Source: Pseudoteredinibacter isoporae
GTDB taxonomy: Bacteria > Pseudomonadota > Gammaproteobacteria > Pseudomonadales > Cellvibrionaceae
Assembly (NCBI RefSeq): GCF_011602085.1
Contig: NZ_JAAONY010000002.1
Span: 1,426,001-1,490,000 of the forward strand
Direction: 5' to 3'
DNA length: 64,000 nt
A program made the position numbers and the translations under genes. The stretch's first letter is position 1. Each line of letters starts with the position of its first letter. Below, in pieces: positions 34,995 to 45,426 of this stretch. The notes beneath the pieces were generated by a model. That model searched no databases. It saw only the letters and a program-made list of their open reading frames with translations, and was not told the origin of the DNA.

Positions 34995-36713
34995 ATGTCG
35001 GCGGACGCCCCACAATTAAGCGGCCTAGCCCAGCGCCTAGTCAGAGATAAACTGATTTCACTTGAAGAAGCTCAAGAAGCCGTTGCCGAAAGCAAGGTAG
35101 AGAAAGAGCCCCTTGTTCAATATCTGGTCAAACGCAATATAATTGCTGCATCAGCTGTCGCTTCAGCTGCTGCTGACGAATTTGGCACCCCCCTGATCGA
35201 TCTTGATGCATTCGCTGTGGATACCGCCCCCAAAGATGTTGTTGACAAACAGCTTATCGTAAAGCACAGCGCCCTACCCCTGTATCAGCGTGGAAATCGA
35301 CTATTTCTGGCTATGGCCGACCCGACGAACATTCGGGCTCTGGATGAGATCAAGTTCAATACCGGGATGGGCACCGAAGCAATTCTGGTCGAAGCCGACA
35401 AGTTATATCTTGCCTTGGAACGATTTGTCGCCAGTGCTGAAGACAGCCTGGGTGACCTTGGTGACATGGACGATGATTTTGATGGCTTGGTTCTCGAAGA
35501 GGAGGGGGGAGCTGACCTCGACAGCTCGGATGAAGAAGAGGTCGATGAAGCTCCCATTGTTCGCTTTATCAACAAAGTACTACTTGATGCGATCAAAGGC
35601 GGGGCTTCTGATATTCACTTTGAACCCTACGAGAAGGCCTATCGCATTCGTTTTCGCACCGACGGTGTTTTACACGAAGTCACCAAACCCCCTACAGCAC
35701 TGGCAACACGATTGGCCGCCCGCCTGAAAGTTATGTCGCAGATGGACATCTCTGAACGACGAGTCCCTCAGGATGGGCGAATCAAGATGCGGATATCGAA
35801 GACAAAAGCGATCGACTTTCGAGTCAACACTCTTCCCACGCTGTTCGGTGAAAAAATCGTACTTCGTATTCTGGATCCCAGCAGTGCACAACTGGGCATT
35901 GACGCCCTAGGCTACGAAGATTTCCAGAAAGAACTTTATCTTGAAGCCTTGCATCAACCCCAGGGTATGATTCTTGTTACCGGGCCTACAGGATCCGGTA
36001 AAACTGTATCTCTCTACACCGGCCTTAACATTCTAAATACTCCGGAACGAAATATATCTACTGCGGAAGACCCGGTAGAAATTAACCTGGAGGGTATCAA
36101 CCAGGTTCAGGTGAATAACAAAGTGGGCCTAACATTTGCTGAAGCTCTACGCTCGTTCCTGCGACAAGACCCCGATATTGTCATGGTGGGCGAGATTCGA
36201 GATTTGGAAACTGCTGAAATTGGCATTAAAGCGGCTCAAACTGGCCATTTGGTGCTCTCCACGCTGCACACCAACTCAGCCCCGGAAACCCTGACCCGAT
36301 TACTAAATATGGGAGTACCGGCTTTTAACGTTGCCACAACCGTAAGCCTGATTATTGCCCAGCGACTCGCTCGTCGCCTATGTTCCGAGTGCAAAGAGCC
36401 AACGGAATTTCCTGAAGACATATTGAACGCTGAAGGTTTTGACTCAATCGGTATTCCAAAAGAGGAATTTGAGTTATACAAAGCCGTTGGTTGCTCTAAA
36501 TGCTCCAATGGATACAAAGGCCGAGTGGGTGTCTACGAAACCGTAAGAATTACCCCTAAAATATCCTCACTCATTATGGAAGGGGGGAACTCACTGCAAA
36601 TTGCAGAGGCCGCTGCAGAAGAAGGCTTTTATAATTTGCGCATATCAGCACTAAGGAAAGTTGCCCAGGGACTAACCAGCCTGGAAGAAGCTAACCGCGT
36701 TACCAAAGATTAA
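34995..36713 (+). CDS. pilB: Type IV pilus assembly ATPase PilB
   Basis: A 572-residue secretion-superfamily ATPase that drives pilus extension. An N-terminal MshEN/GSPII_E_N domain (to about residue 160) is followed by an acidic linker. The ATPase core has Walker A GPTGSGKT (residues 330-337), Asp box TAEDPVEI, Walker B and His box (DIVMVGEIRD...TGHLVLSTLHTN), and the zinc tetracysteine CSEC...CSKCSNG near residue 460-500. It is the first gene of pilB-pilC-pilD, with an 18-bp gap to pilC, and divergent from pilA. Confidence 0.97.
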   Translation: MSADAPQLSGLAQRLVRDKLISLEEAQEAVAESKVEKEPLVQYLVKRNIIAASAVASAAADEFGTPLIDLDAFAVDTAPKDVVDKQLIVKHSALPLYQRGNRLFLAMADPTNIRALDEIKFNTGMGTEAILVEADKLYLALERFVASAEDSLGDLGDMDDDFDGLVLEEEGGADLDSSDEEEVDEAPIVRFINKVLLDAIKGGASDIHFEPYEKAYRIRFRTDGVLHEVTKPPTALATRLAARLKVMSQMDISERRVPQDGRIKMRISKTKAIDFRVNTLPTLFGEKIVLRILDPSSAQLGIDALGYEDFQKELYLEALHQPQGMILVTGPTGSGKTVSLYTGLNILNTPERNISTAEDPVEINLEGINQVQVNNKVGLTFAEALRSFLRQDPDIVMVGEIRDLETAEIGIKAAQTGHLVLSTLHTNSAPETLTRLLNMGVPAFNVATTVSLIIAQRLARRLCSECKEPTEFPEDILNAEGFDSIGIPKEEFELYKAVGCSKCSNGYKGRVGVYETVRITPKISSLIMEGGNSLQIAEAAAEEGFYNLRISALRKVAQGLTSLEEANRVTKD

Positions 36714-36731
36714 GCTTAGGAAACATACACA

Positions 36732-37934
36732 ATGGCGGATACCATCTTTTTATACAAAGGTACCGATAAGAAAGGCAAGGTCGTTCAAGGAGAGTTAAAA
36801 GGTGCCAGCACGGCCTTGGTAAAGGCCCAGCTATTACGCCAAGGTGTTAAAGTTAAGTCTGTCCGAAAGAAGCCGAAGCCATTATTTGGTGGAGGCCGGG
36901 CCATCAAGCCTCAGGATATCGCCGTCTTTACGCGCCAAATGGCAACAATGATGAAAGCTGGGGTCCCCCTAGTGCAGAGTTTTGAAATTGTAGCCGATGG
37001 CGCTGAAAATCCACGCATGGAAACTCTCATTCTAGAGATTAAAGATGGCGTTGCCTCTGGTAGCGGATTTGCAAACTCTCTTCGTCAACACCCCAAATAC
37101 TTCGATGATCTCTTTTGCAGCCTTGTTGAATCAGGTGAACAATCAGGTGCATTGGAAACCATGCTCGATAGAATTGCGACATATAAGGAAAAAACAGAAG
37201 CACTGAAAGCCAAAATCAAAAAAGCAATGACATACCCCATCGCTGTGCTGGTTGTTGCCTTGATTGTGACAGGTATTCTCCTCGTAAAAGTTGTCCCTCA
37301 GTTCGCGGAAACATTTTCAAGCTTCGGAGCAGACCTACCAGCATTCACCTTGTTTGTTCTGGGCCTATCAAATACAGTACAAGAGGTCTGGTACATAATA
37401 TTAGCCGCAATTATCGCGGCTGTATGGCTATTCGCTCAAGCCAGAAGGCGGTCGCAAAAGTTTTCAGACGGCGTCGATAGAGTTACGCTGAAGCTGCCCA
37501 TTATTGGCAATATTATCTACAACTCCGTTATCGCTCGCTTCTCTCGCACACTAGCAACAACCTTTGCTGCAGGTGTGCCACTAATCGATGCCCTTACATC
37601 TGTGTCCGGGGCTGCTGGCAATGCAGTCTATCGCGATTCCATCCTCAACATTCGCGATGATGTAGCAACAGGCATGACCATGTATAGCTGCTTGCGTAGC
37701 GAAGGCATTTATCCCTCAATGCTTATTCAAATGACATCAATTGGTGAAGAGTCCGGCTCACTTGATGAAATGCTGGATAAGGTCGCCGCTTTTTATGAAG
37801 ATGAAGTAGACAACATGGTCGACAACCTCACCACCCTCTTGGAGCCCATGATCATGGCCATTCTTGGAGTCTTGGTTGGCGGCTTGATGATCGCCATGTA
37901 CCTCCCAATCTTCCAACTGGGTCAAATCGTATAA
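36732..37934 (+). CDS. pilC: Type IV pilus inner-membrane platform protein PilC
   Basis: A 400-residue polytopic protein with two GspF domains, opening FTRQMATMMKAGVPLVQSFEIV and FSRTLATTFAAGVPLIDALTSV. Three main membrane segments are visible (about residues 170-190, 220-240 and near the C-terminus, LLEPMIMAILGVLVGGLMIA). It anchors the assembly machinery and couples PilB to pilin insertion. Length and order are typical. It lies 9 bp before pilD. Confidence 0.97.
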   Translation: MADTIFLYKGTDKKGKVVQGELKGASTALVKAQLLRQGVKVKSVRKKPKPLFGGGRAIKPQDIAVFTRQMATMMKAGVPLVQSFEIVADGAENPRMETLILEIKDGVASGSGFANSLRQHPKYFDDLFCSLVESGEQSGALETMLDRIATYKEKTEALKAKIKKAMTYPIAVLVVALIVTGILLVKVVPQFAETFSSFGADLPAFTLFVLGLSNTVQEVWYIILAAIIAAVWLFAQARRRSQKFSDGVDRVTLKLPIIGNIIYNSVIARFSRTLATTFAAGVPLIDALTSVSGAAGNAVYRDSILNIRDDVATGMTMYSCLRSEGIYPSMLIQMTSIGEESGSLDEMLDKVAAFYEDEVDNMVDNLTTLLEPMIMAILGVLVGGLMIAMYLPIFQLGQIV

Positions 37935-37943
37935 GGCCAGTCA

Positions 37944-38804
37944 ATGCTGCAAGACGTATTCACTCTATACCCTGGCGCTCTCGTCGGGGTTATTTGCATT
38001 TTGGGCTTGCTCGTTGGCAGCTTTCTGAATGTTGCTATCTACCGCCTACCCAAAATGCTCGAGCGGGAGTGGAAGCAGAGCTGTTGCGAGATTCTTGAAC
38101 AGGAAGCACCAAAAGAAACCGAAGCCTTCAATTTGGTTGTTCCCGCGTCTACCTGCCCCAGCTGCGAACACAAAATTCGTGCCTGGGAAAATATCCCCGT
38201 TATCAGCTATGTGTTTTTGCGGGGCCGCTGCAGTCAATGCTCAAGCCCTATTTCCGTTCGTTATCCGATTATTGAAGCCGTAACCGCCCTATTGTCCGCG
38301 GTGCTGGCCATGAAGTTTGGCTTTACCTGGCAGCTTGCAGCAGCCTTGTTGTTTACCTGGTCGCTCATCACGCTCACGATGATTGATATCGACACCCAAC
38401 TACTGCCTGACAATATCACTCTCCCCTTACTGTGGTTAGGATTGATCGTAAACAGTCAATCTTTGTTCAGCGACTTACCCAATGCCCTATGGGGTGCGGT
38501 CTTTGGATACCTTAGCCTGTGGTCCGTGTATTGGGTATTCAAGCTGCTCACCGGCAAGGAAGGCATGGGCTATGGCGACTTTAAGTTACTGGGCGCTCTC
38601 GGCGCCTGGATGGGCTGGCAAGCCTTGCCGCTGACCATATTACTGTCTTCGGTTGTTGGTGCTGTGATTGGTATCGCCGGCATCATTATCATGGGACGTG
38701 ACAAGAACGTTCCCATGCCTTTCGGCCCCTACCTCGCAATAGCCGGCTGGATTTACTTTATGTGGGGCGATAGCATTGTGGCCTCCTATCTCAGCCTGAT
38801 GTAA
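37944..38804 (+). CDS. pilD: Prepilin peptidase / N-methyltransferase PilD
   Basis: A 286-residue bifunctional membrane enzyme that cleaves prepilin leaders after Gly and methylates the new N-terminal Phe. The N-terminal cytoplasmic domain has the zinc tetracysteine CPSC...CSQC. The aspartyl-protease residues are in MIDIDTQLLPD and in the GMGYGDFKLLGALGAW motif. It would process both pilins in this window. It is followed 6 bp later by coaE, the usual pilD-coaE-yacG arrangement. Confidence 0.97.
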   Translation: MLQDVFTLYPGALVGVICILGLLVGSFLNVAIYRLPKMLEREWKQSCCEILEQEAPKETEAFNLVVPASTCPSCEHKIRAWENIPVISYVFLRGRCSQCSSPISVRYPIIEAVTALLSAVLAMKFGFTWQLAAALLFTWSLITLTMIDIDTQLLPDNITLPLLWLGLIVNSQSLFSDLPNALWGAVFGYLSLWSVYWVFKLLTGKEGMGYGDFKLLGALGAWMGWQALPLTILLSSVVGAVIGIAGIIIMGRDKNVPMPFGPYLAIAGWIYFMWGDSIVASYLSLM

Positions 38805-38810
38805 ATCGCC

Positions 38811-39419
38811 ATGCCTGAACAGACTATGGTCATCGGACTCACCGGTGGAATTGGCAGCGGCAAAACTGCTGTCTCAGACCGTTTTGCCCTAAAAGGCATT
38901 GCAATTGTCGATGCCGACATCGCCTCAAGAACCGTGGTGGAACCCGGCAAGCCAGCCCTAGCCGAAATTGCCGCACATTTTGGCGATGAGGTTATACTGG
39001 AATCCGGCGAATTAAACCGCGCCAAGCTCCGTGAAATTGTCTTTGCCGACCCAAGCCAGCGCGAGCAACTGGAAGCCATGACCCACCCGCGCATTCGGGA
39101 TGAAATTGTGTCAGGCCTTCAGTCCGCCCGAAGCCCCTATGTCATACTCGCCTCTCCCTTGCTGATGGAAACCGACCAGCACCAAATGTGTGATCGGATT
39201 CTGCTGGTCGATGTTCCCGAGGACATTCAGCTACAGAGAGCCAGCTCACGCGACGGAGTGAGCGTTGAGCAAATTAAGGCTATCATGGCAGCTCAAACCA
39301 GTCGCGAGAAGCGTCGCCAGAACGCAGATGATATTATTGTGAACGACAGAGACCTGAACTGGCTGGATGAAGAAGTTGAACGTCTTCACAGCAGCTATCT
39401 GAGCCTATGCCAATCCTGA
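38811..39419 (+). CDS. coaE: Dephospho-CoA kinase
   Basis: A 202-residue P-loop kinase that phosphorylates dephospho-CoA in the last step of CoA synthesis. The P-loop is GLTGGIGSGKTAV (residues 10-22), followed by DADIASRTVVEPG, the HPRIRDE lid region and LLMETDQ. Length is normal. It is translated with pilD and yacG. Confidence 0.96.
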   Translation: MPEQTMVIGLTGGIGSGKTAVSDRFALKGIAIVDADIASRTVVEPGKPALAEIAAHFGDEVILESGELNRAKLREIVFADPSQREQLEAMTHPRIRDEIVSGLQSARSPYVILASPLLMETDQHQMCDRILLVDVPEDIQLQRASSRDGVSVEQIKAIMAAQTSREKRRQNADDIIVNDRDLNWLDEEVERLHSSYLSLCQS

Positions 39420-39453
39420 GCTCTGTGAACACACGCAATACGGGAGATAGATC

Positions 39454-39681
39454 ATGAGCAAAGACATCAGCCTTCAGTGCCCAACCTGCAAAAAAGAGGT
39501 GAAGTGGAATGATGATTTCCCACAACGGCCATTTTGCAGCGCACGCTGCCAACTCATCGACTTGGGAGAGTGGGCCAATGAGAGCCATAAGATCGCTGGC
39601 TCATCAGTGTATGAAGATATGCTGAGCGGTGATCTGGAAGCCGCATCCATGATGAACCCGGGTTCAAATACCGAGCACTGA
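39454..39681 (+). CDS. yacG: DNA gyrase inhibitor / zinc-ribbon protein YacG
   Basis: A 75-residue zinc ribbon. The four ligands are in QCPTCKKEV and [13 protein letters not shown] (C-x2-C...C-x3-C), followed by the conserved WANE. E. coli YacG binds zinc and inhibits gyrase. GGGAG precedes the ATG. It is the last gene of the pilBCD-coaE-yacG unit and is followed by a terminator. Confidence 0.93.
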   Translation: MSKDISLQCPTCKKEVKWNDDFPQRPFCSARCQLIDLGEWANESHKIAGSSVYEDMLSGDLEAASMMNPGSNTEH

Positions 39682-39716
39682 GAAAATAGGCCTTAAACGA
39701 GCAGAGTTGAAACACA

Positions 39717-39748
39717 TAAAAAGCGGTGCGAGGTAACGCCGCTTTTTT
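39717..39748. terminator. Rho-independent terminator, bidirectional, between yacG and mutT
   Basis: AAAAAGCGGTG pairs with CGCCGCTTTTTT around a short loop. T-runs on both strands allow it to end the yacG transcript to the right and the argJ-mutT transcript to the left. Confidence 0.88.
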
Positions 39749-39767
39749 CTTGCACAACAGAAGCTAC

Positions 39768-40178
39768 CTACAGCAGAGAAGGCGCCTTTTCTGATTTTAA
39801 GCGCTCAACAATAGTGGCATTGGCCGCGGGAAACTCGTACTGATCCAGTTCAGCCAAAGGCACCCAGCGCAGCAACTGTCCCTCAACACCTCGGGCCTCC
39901 CCCTTAAATCTGCTAACCTGCCAGATATCCAGAAACACCTGCTTATCGCCGTAGTCGTGCTTCACGTCCATCAGCGGAGAGGCCTCAAGCACCTCGATAT
40001 CCAATTCTTCCTGCAACTCCCGAGACAAACCCGATAGGGCTTCCTCGCCCGCTTCCAGCTTTCCGCCGGGAAATTCCCACAAGCCGCCTTGATGTAAATG
40101 TTCCGGACGTTTGGCCAGAAGGATTTGTTGCTCTTCGCCCCAAATCACTCCGACCATCACGTGTACCATTTTCTTCAT
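39768..40178 (-). CDS. mutT: 8-oxo-dGTP diphosphatase MutT
   Basis: A 136-residue Nudix hydrolase from the ATG at 40178; a TTG two codons earlier is less likely. The Nudix box GGKLEAGEEALSGLSRELQEEL is complete (G-x5-E-x7-REUxEE-type). LWEFPGGK before it and the length fit MutT, which removes 8-oxo-dGTP. Its place after secA and argJ is the conserved location for mutT. It is 70 bp past argJ with no terminator between, so probably co-transcribed. Confidence 0.9.
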   Translation of the reverse strand: MKKMVHVMVGVIWGEEQQILLAKRPEHLHQGGLWEFPGGKLEAGEEALSGLSRELQEELDIEVLEASPLMDVKHDYGDKQVFLDIWQVSRFKGEARGVEGQLLRWVPLAELDQYEFPAANATIVERLKSEKAPSLL

Positions 40179-40248
40179 TATCAATTTGTCCGCTGTCTCT
40201 GTACCAATATCAATTTTCTTTCAGAATGATCTGACATCCATACTCAAT

Positions 40249-41466
40249 CTACGAGCGGTAATCGGCATTAATCGTCACATAATCATGGGAGAGGTCGGTC
40301 GTCCAAACGGTTTCAGAATGATCACCACGATTCAAATGAATTCGGATGGTGATGGATTCCTGATCCATCACCTTTTGACCAGCTGCTTCGGTGTAACTCT
40401 CTGCTCGGCCACCCTTTTCGACAATCAAGACATCGTCTAAATGAACCGTAACCTGCGTATCATCCAGACCATCAACACCCGCATAACCAATCGCCGCTAC
40501 AATGCGCCCCCAGTTTGGATCACTCGCAAACAACGCCGTTTTAACCAATGGAGACTGAGCGACAGAATAGGCCACATCCAAGCACTCTTGCTGCGTCCCA
40601 CCACCAGCAACCTCGATGCTGATGAATTTGGTAGCACCCTCACCGTCACTGACGATGGATTTTGCCAAGTCGATCAACACGTTTTCAATCACCTGATAAA
40701 GTGCTTTCGCCTCCGCACTGCCAGCATCATCGATATGAGCCAAATCCGCAGTTCCGGTTGCCATCAGCATGCAGGAATCGTTGGTCGATGTATCCCCATC
40801 AACCGTAATACGGTTAAACGAAGCGTCCGCAGCGCGGCCAACCATATCCTGAAGCACCTTGTCACAAACATCGGCATCCGTCGCAATGTAGGCAAGCATG
40901 GTGGCCATATCAGGCTTGATCATCCCGGAACCCTTGGCAATACCACTGACAGTAATAGTGTGACCACCAATCTCCAACTGTTCGCTAGCGCCTTTCGGAC
41001 GTGTATCCGTGGTCATAATGGCTCGGGCCGCTGCCTTCCAGCCATCGTCATCCAATGCATCGATAGCGGCAGGAATCCCCTCAAGCAGATTGTCCATGGG
41101 CAGCAATTCACCAATAACACCGGTCGAGAAGGGCAGCACCTGCTCAGTCTGAGTACCAGACAGCTCCGCAACCTTGGCACAACTGGCCAGAGCATCCGTC
41201 AAACCTTGCTGACCGGTACAGGCATTAGCGTTTCCAGAGTTCACAAGAAGATAGCGAATATTGCCCGGCAAATGGGATTTACACACGGTTACCGGCGCCG
41301 CACAAAAGGCGTTTTGGGTAAAGACTCCTGCCACACTGGAATTAGGGCCCAGTTCGATCAGTAAAAGATCATCACGATCGGTGTAACGGATATTTGCGGA
41401 TACGGAACCCAAACGAAGACCTTTTACCGGGTGCATTTTTGGAAAAGGGAAACTGCCCACTGCCAT
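40249..41466 (-). CDS. argJ: Bifunctional ornithine/glutamate N-acetyltransferase ArgJ
   Basis: A 405-residue autoprocessed enzyme of arginine synthesis. It transfers acetyl from N-acetylornithine to glutamate and can also use acetyl-CoA. Self-cleavage occurs before the nucleophilic threonine in the motif GEGATKF (about residue 190-280 region; the mature beta chain starts at that Thr). LLVNSGNANACTG and DTDTSTNDSC-type motifs (GDTSTNDSC) are present. The cyclic acetyl pathway is thus used for arginine synthesis, in contrast to arginine breakdown at 7-10 kb. Confidence 0.95.
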   Translation of the reverse strand: MAVGSFPFPKMHPVKGLRLGSVSANIRYTDRDDLLLIELGPNSSVAGVFTQNAFCAAPVTVCKSHLPGNIRYLLVNSGNANACTGQQGLTDALASCAKVAELSGTQTEQVLPFSTGVIGELLPMDNLLEGIPAAIDALDDDGWKAAARAIMTTDTRPKGASEQLEIGGHTITVSGIAKGSGMIKPDMATMLAYIATDADVCDKVLQDMVGRAADASFNRITVDGDTSTNDSCMLMATGTADLAHIDDAGSAEAKALYQVIENVLIDLAKSIVSDGEGATKFISIEVAGGGTQQECLDVAYSVAQSPLVKTALFASDPNWGRIVAAIGYAGVDGLDDTQVTVHLDDVLIVEKGGRAESYTEAAGQKVMDQESITIRIHLNRGDHSETVWTTDLSHDYVTINADYRS

Positions 41467-41557
41467 GGTGAAACCTACTATTATCTTTCTGCTATTTGCC
41501 GCACATTGTAACTGGAAGTTGCCATGCTTGCTTCACGCATTAGTGGCAAAAGATATG

Positions 41558-41592
41558 AAAAAGGCAGTGCAAACCAAGCTGCACTGCCTTTT
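41558..41592 (-). terminator. Rho-independent terminator of secA
   Basis: Read leftward, AAAAGGCAGTGCA pairs perfectly with TGCACTGCCTTTT (13 bp) around an eight-base loop, then a further T. It lies 59 bp past the secA stop codon and separates secA from argJ. Confidence 0.92.
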
Positions 41593-41651
41593 AATGGATC
41601 GCAAAACTCACAATGCCCCAATGCGCACTGCAAGCCTGAATATAAGAAAAC

Positions 41652-44339
41652 TTAGGCCAGCTTGCCGTGGCATTGCTTGTATTTTTTCCCGGAGCCGCAT
41701 GGGCAAGGGTCGTTACGACCTACCTTTGCCCCCTGGCGAACATAAGGGGCTTCCCCTTTTTCCGGGTCAAATTCTGTTTCTTCTTCCAGTGCTGAAGCAG
41801 AAGCATGTTCCAGCTCCATGGCCTGTTGCTTAAGGGCCTCAAGGCGCTGACGCTCCATCTCGGCAACCTGCTCTTCGCTCATAGGCTCAACACGGAACAA
41901 AACGCGAATAACTTCATGCTTAAGGTTGTTAAGCATGGTCTCGAACATTTCGAAGGACTCACGCTTGTATTCCTGTTTCGGGTTTTTCTGCGCATAAGCG
42001 CGCAGACCAATACCCTGACGCAGATGATCCATATTGGCCAGATGCTCCTTCCACAGCACATCCAGAATCTGCAACATCACCTGACGCTCGATGTCACGCA
42101 TGGCCTCACCAACACGCTCACACTTCTCACTGTAAACGGTTTGCAGGTCTTCGGTAATACGATCGCGAAGCTGCTCTTCGTCCATATGATTGTCTTCGTC
42201 CAGCCATTTTTGCAATGGCAGCTCAACACCGAATTCGTTGTGAATATGCTGCTCAAGGCCCGGCACATCCCACTGCTCTTCCACGCTCATTGGCGGAATA
42301 AAATCAGCCACCACATCGTGAATAACATCCGAACGAATGGCGGTAACCGTTTCAGCAATATCTTCGGTTTCCAGCAGTTCATTACGCTGGTTATAGACAA
42401 CCTGACGCTGGTCATTGGCAACATCATCAAACTCCAGCAACTGCTTACGAATATCAAAGTTACGGCCTTCCACTTTGCGCTGGGCTTTCTCGATGGCATT
42501 AGTCATCATCTTGTGCTCGATGGCCTCGCCCTTCTCCATGTCCATCGCCTGCATAAAGCCACGCAGACGATCTGACACAAAGATACGCATCAGATTATCT
42601 TCCAGAGACAGATAGAAACGTGAGAAGCCCGGATCGCCCTGACGACCCGCACGACCACGCAGCTGGTTATCAATACGGCGAGATTCATGGCGTTCGGTAC
42701 ACAGGATGTGCAGACCGCCAGCTTCCAATACCGTTTTGTGGCGCTCCTCCCAATCCGATTTCACTTTGTCGATATCACTTTGGCTAGGCTCGTTCAGCTG
42801 GGAAATCTCGGCTTCCCAGTTACCACCCAACACAATATCAGTACCTCGACCAGCCATGTTGGTGGCAATGGTGACATGCCCCGGGCGACCCGCCTGGGCC
42901 ACGATCTCAGCTTCTTGCTGGTGAAACTTCGCGTTGAGAACCTTGTGCTCGATACCGGATTTCTTTAAACGTTTCGACATTTCCTCGGACGATTCAATCG
43001 ATGCGGTACCCACTAACACCGGGGCTTTGCGCTCCTGACAATCCTTAATATCTTCCACAATCGCATCGAACTTCTCTTCCGTGGTCATATAAACCAGGTC
43101 GTTCAAGTCTTTACGTTGAATCTCTTTATTGGTCGGGATCACCACCACATCCAGACCGTAAATCTGGCGGAATTCAAAGGCTTCGGTATCAGCTGTACCG
43201 GTCATACCGGACAACTTCTGATAAATACGGAAGTAGTTCTGGAACGTGGTCGATGCCAGTGTCTGGCTTTCTTGCTGGATCGTCACGCCTTCTTTGGCTT
43301 CCAGCGCCTGGTGCAGACCTTCTGATAGGCGACGACCATGCATGGTACGACCCGTGTGCTCATCAATCAGCACCACTTCATTGTGCTGCACAATATAGTC
43401 AACATCTTTCTGGAACAGCGTGTGGGCCTTCATGGCGGAATGCACATGGTGCAGCAGAGCCAGATTATTCGCCGCATAGAGGCTTTCATCTTCAGCCAGC
43501 AAACGCTCTTTAATTAGTAGATCTTCCACCAGCTGGTGACCGGTTTCTGTCAGCTCAACCTGGCGAGATTTTTCATCCAGCGTGTAGTGGGTTTCAGTTT
43601 CCAACTGAGGAATCAGCTGGTTCATGCGACGGTACAGCTCGGAACTGTCTTCTGCCGCACCGGAGATGATCAGCGGCGTACGCGCCTCATCAATCAGAAT
43701 GGAATCCACCTCATCGACAACGGCAAAATTCAGTGGACGCTGGGCCTTATCTTCTCGGCGCAGAGCCATATTGTCGCGCAGATAGTCAAAACCAAATTCG
43801 TTGTTGGTGCCGTAGGTAATATCAGCACGGTAGGCATCGTACTTTTCCTGCGGATCTTGCTGGGAGTGAATAACACCCACACTCAGCCCCAGGGCTTCAT
43901 AGAGCGGACGCATCCAATTGGCATCACGACTGGCCAGGTAGTCGTTCACGGTAACAATGTGCACGCCCAGACCCGATAACGCATTCAAGTAGGCTGGTAA
44001 GGTTGCCACCAGTGTCTTACCCTCACCAGTGCGCATTTCCGCGATACGGCCTTCGTGCAAGGTAATACCACCGATCATTTGGACGTCAAAGTGGCGCATT
44101 CCCATGACACGCTGACCCGCTTCGCGCACCAGGGCAAAGGCTTCCGGCAGAATCGCATTGAGCGTTTCACCATCGGCGACACGCTCTTTAAAACTTGCGG
44201 TTTTCTCCTTGATCTCAGCATCACTGAGAGCCTGCATACTTTCCTCAAGCGCATTGATCTTCTTAACCAATTTGCCCATGCGCTTCAATTCACGGCTGTT
44301 TTTTGTGCCAAATACCGCTCTAACCAGCTTGCCTATCAT
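41652..44339 (-). CDS. secA: Preprotein translocase ATPase SecA
   Basis: An 895-residue motor that drives secretory proteins through SecYEG. The ATG at 44339 gives the classic start [14 protein letters not shown]. The DEAD-type nucleotide-binding domain 1 shows [20 protein letters not shown] and [20 protein letters not shown]. Nucleotide-binding domain 2 shows [16 protein letters not shown] and [10 protein letters not shown]. The C-terminal zinc/SecB-binding motif is [14 protein letters not shown]. Length is typical. It lies 151 bp after an M23 peptidase gene and has no secM of recognisable sequence upstream. Confidence 0.98.
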   Translation of the reverse strand: MIGKLVRAVFGTKNSRELKRMGKLVKKINALEESMQALSDAEIKEKTASFKERVADGETLNAILPEAFALVREAGQRVMGMRHFDVQMIGGITLHEGRIAEMRTGEGKTLVATLPAYLNALSGLGVHIVTVNDYLASRDANWMRPLYEALGLSVGVIHSQQDPQEKYDAYRADITYGTNNEFGFDYLRDNMALRREDKAQRPLNFAVVDEVDSILIDEARTPLIISGAAEDSSELYRRMNQLIPQLETETHYTLDEKSRQVELTETGHQLVEDLLIKERLLAEDESLYAANNLALLHHVHSAMKAHTLFQKDVDYIVQHNEVVLIDEHTGRTMHGRRLSEGLHQALEAKEGVTIQQESQTLASTTFQNYFRIYQKLSGMTGTADTEAFEFRQIYGLDVVVIPTNKEIQRKDLNDLVYMTTEEKFDAIVEDIKDCQERKAPVLVGTASIESSEEMSKRLKKSGIEHKVLNAKFHQQEAEIVAQAGRPGHVTIATNMAGRGTDIVLGGNWEAEISQLNEPSQSDIDKVKSDWEERHKTVLEAGGLHILCTERHESRRIDNQLRGRAGRQGDPGFSRFYLSLEDNLMRIFVSDRLRGFMQAMDMEKGEAIEHKMMTNAIEKAQRKVEGRNFDIRKQLLEFDDVANDQRQVVYNQRNELLETEDIAETVTAIRSDVIHDVVADFIPPMSVEEQWDVPGLEQHIHNEFGVELPLQKWLDEDNHMDEEQLRDRITEDLQTVYSEKCERVGEAMRDIERQVMLQILDVLWKEHLANMDHLRQGIGLRAYAQKNPKQEYKRESFEMFETMLNNLKHEVIRVLFRVEPMSEEQVAEMERQRLEALKQQAMELEHASASALEEETEFDPEKGEAPYVRQGAKVGRNDPCPCGSGKKYKQCHGKLA

Positions 44340-44490
44340 GTTGTTTACCAATTCCTACGGATGTCCCCATCATATTGGGGCAAAGATTCTCAGTTTAAAG
44401 CCGCCCAGCGCGGCAAATTCAAAAAGGTGCCAAGTAAACCGCAAGCGGCCTGCAGGTGCAAGCTCGGGTTTATCTCAGTAGAGGGAGGTG

Positions 44491-45426
44491 CTAACGGTGG
44501 GTTCGGTGGATATAGGAGGCCGGGTCGACAGCGCGACCATTCTTATACACTTCGAAATGGACATGGGGGCCAGTAGAACGGCCGCTACTGCCCATGGCAG
44601 CGATAACATGGCCCTTCTTGACCACATCACCGACTTTAACTTTGATCTCACTATTATGGCCATAGCGGGTAGAGAAACCCTCGCCATGATTGATCTCAAC
44701 CAACTGGCCATAGCCAGAGCGTTCGCCGGCCCAGGTAATCACACCAGCGGCAACCGAAATGATTGGGGAGCCCATCTTACCGGCAAAATCGACACCATTG
44801 TGCCAGGCAACCTTGCCGTTAAATGGATCGGTACGACGACCAAAACGGGAAGACATCCAACCTTTGGTAACCGGACGACCAGCCAGGAAGATGTCTTTTT
44901 CAATTTTGCGCTTGGCGAGCAAGGCATCAAGGATTTCCAGCTGCTGCTCGCGATCTTCAATCTGATTGCTAAGCTGGTCGATGGCGTCAATAAATTGTGG
45001 CGGCTGGTAAGCCTCACCAATGGTATTCGATTCCGGGCCACCCACTGCCGGGGCTCGGCTAAAATCAAACTCACCTTTATCCAGCTTGGCAATGCTGGTT
45101 AAACGCTCACCAAGGGCATCCAGGCGCAACAGACGGGCCTGCAATTCGGCCATGCGAAGGGTTAAAGCAGCGACTTTTTCACGAGCTTCGCGGCTTGCCT
45201 CTTCGATATCCTGCTTTTGTTTAACGAGTTCTTTTTGCCAGGCTCGGCGGGAATCTGCACTGAGGAATTCATTTTCGGGGCTCATCTGGCTCGCTTGCCA
45301 GAGCCAGTAACCACCTACCGTGGCAGGCATACCCAGAAGACACAAAGACAATAGCGCAACACTCCACGCACCAACGGTAAAGCTGCGCGTGCTGCCATGA
45401 TTCTTGCTGACCAGAATAACTTTCAT
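44491..45426 (-). CDS. M23-family metallopeptidase (murein hydrolase-like)
   Basis: A 311-residue envelope protein. A signal-anchor helix (SVALLSLCLLGMPATVGGYWLW, about residues 22-43) is followed by a coiled coil of about 60 residues (KELVKQKQDIEEASREAREK). The C-terminal LytM/M23 domain shows zinc motifs HNGVDFAGKMG and HVHFEVYKNG, and NHGEGFSTRYGH between them, so all expected ligands are kept. It should cleave peptidoglycan cross-links in the periplasm or regulate amidases. The homologous gene sits between lpxC and secA in Pseudomonas too. Confidence 0.92.
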   Translation of the reverse strand: MKVILVSKNHGSTRSFTVGAWSVALLSLCLLGMPATVGGYWLWQASQMSPENEFLSADSRRAWQKELVKQKQDIEEASREAREKVAALTLRMAELQARLLRLDALGERLTSIAKLDKGEFDFSRAPAVGGPESNTIGEAYQPPQFIDAIDQLSNQIEDREQQLEILDALLAKRKIEKDIFLAGRPVTKGWMSSRFGRRTDPFNGKVAWHNGVDFAGKMGSPIISVAAGVITWAGERSGYGQLVEINHGEGFSTRYGHNSEIKVKVGDVVKKGHVIAAMGSSGRSTGPHVHFEVYKNGRAVDPASYIHRTHR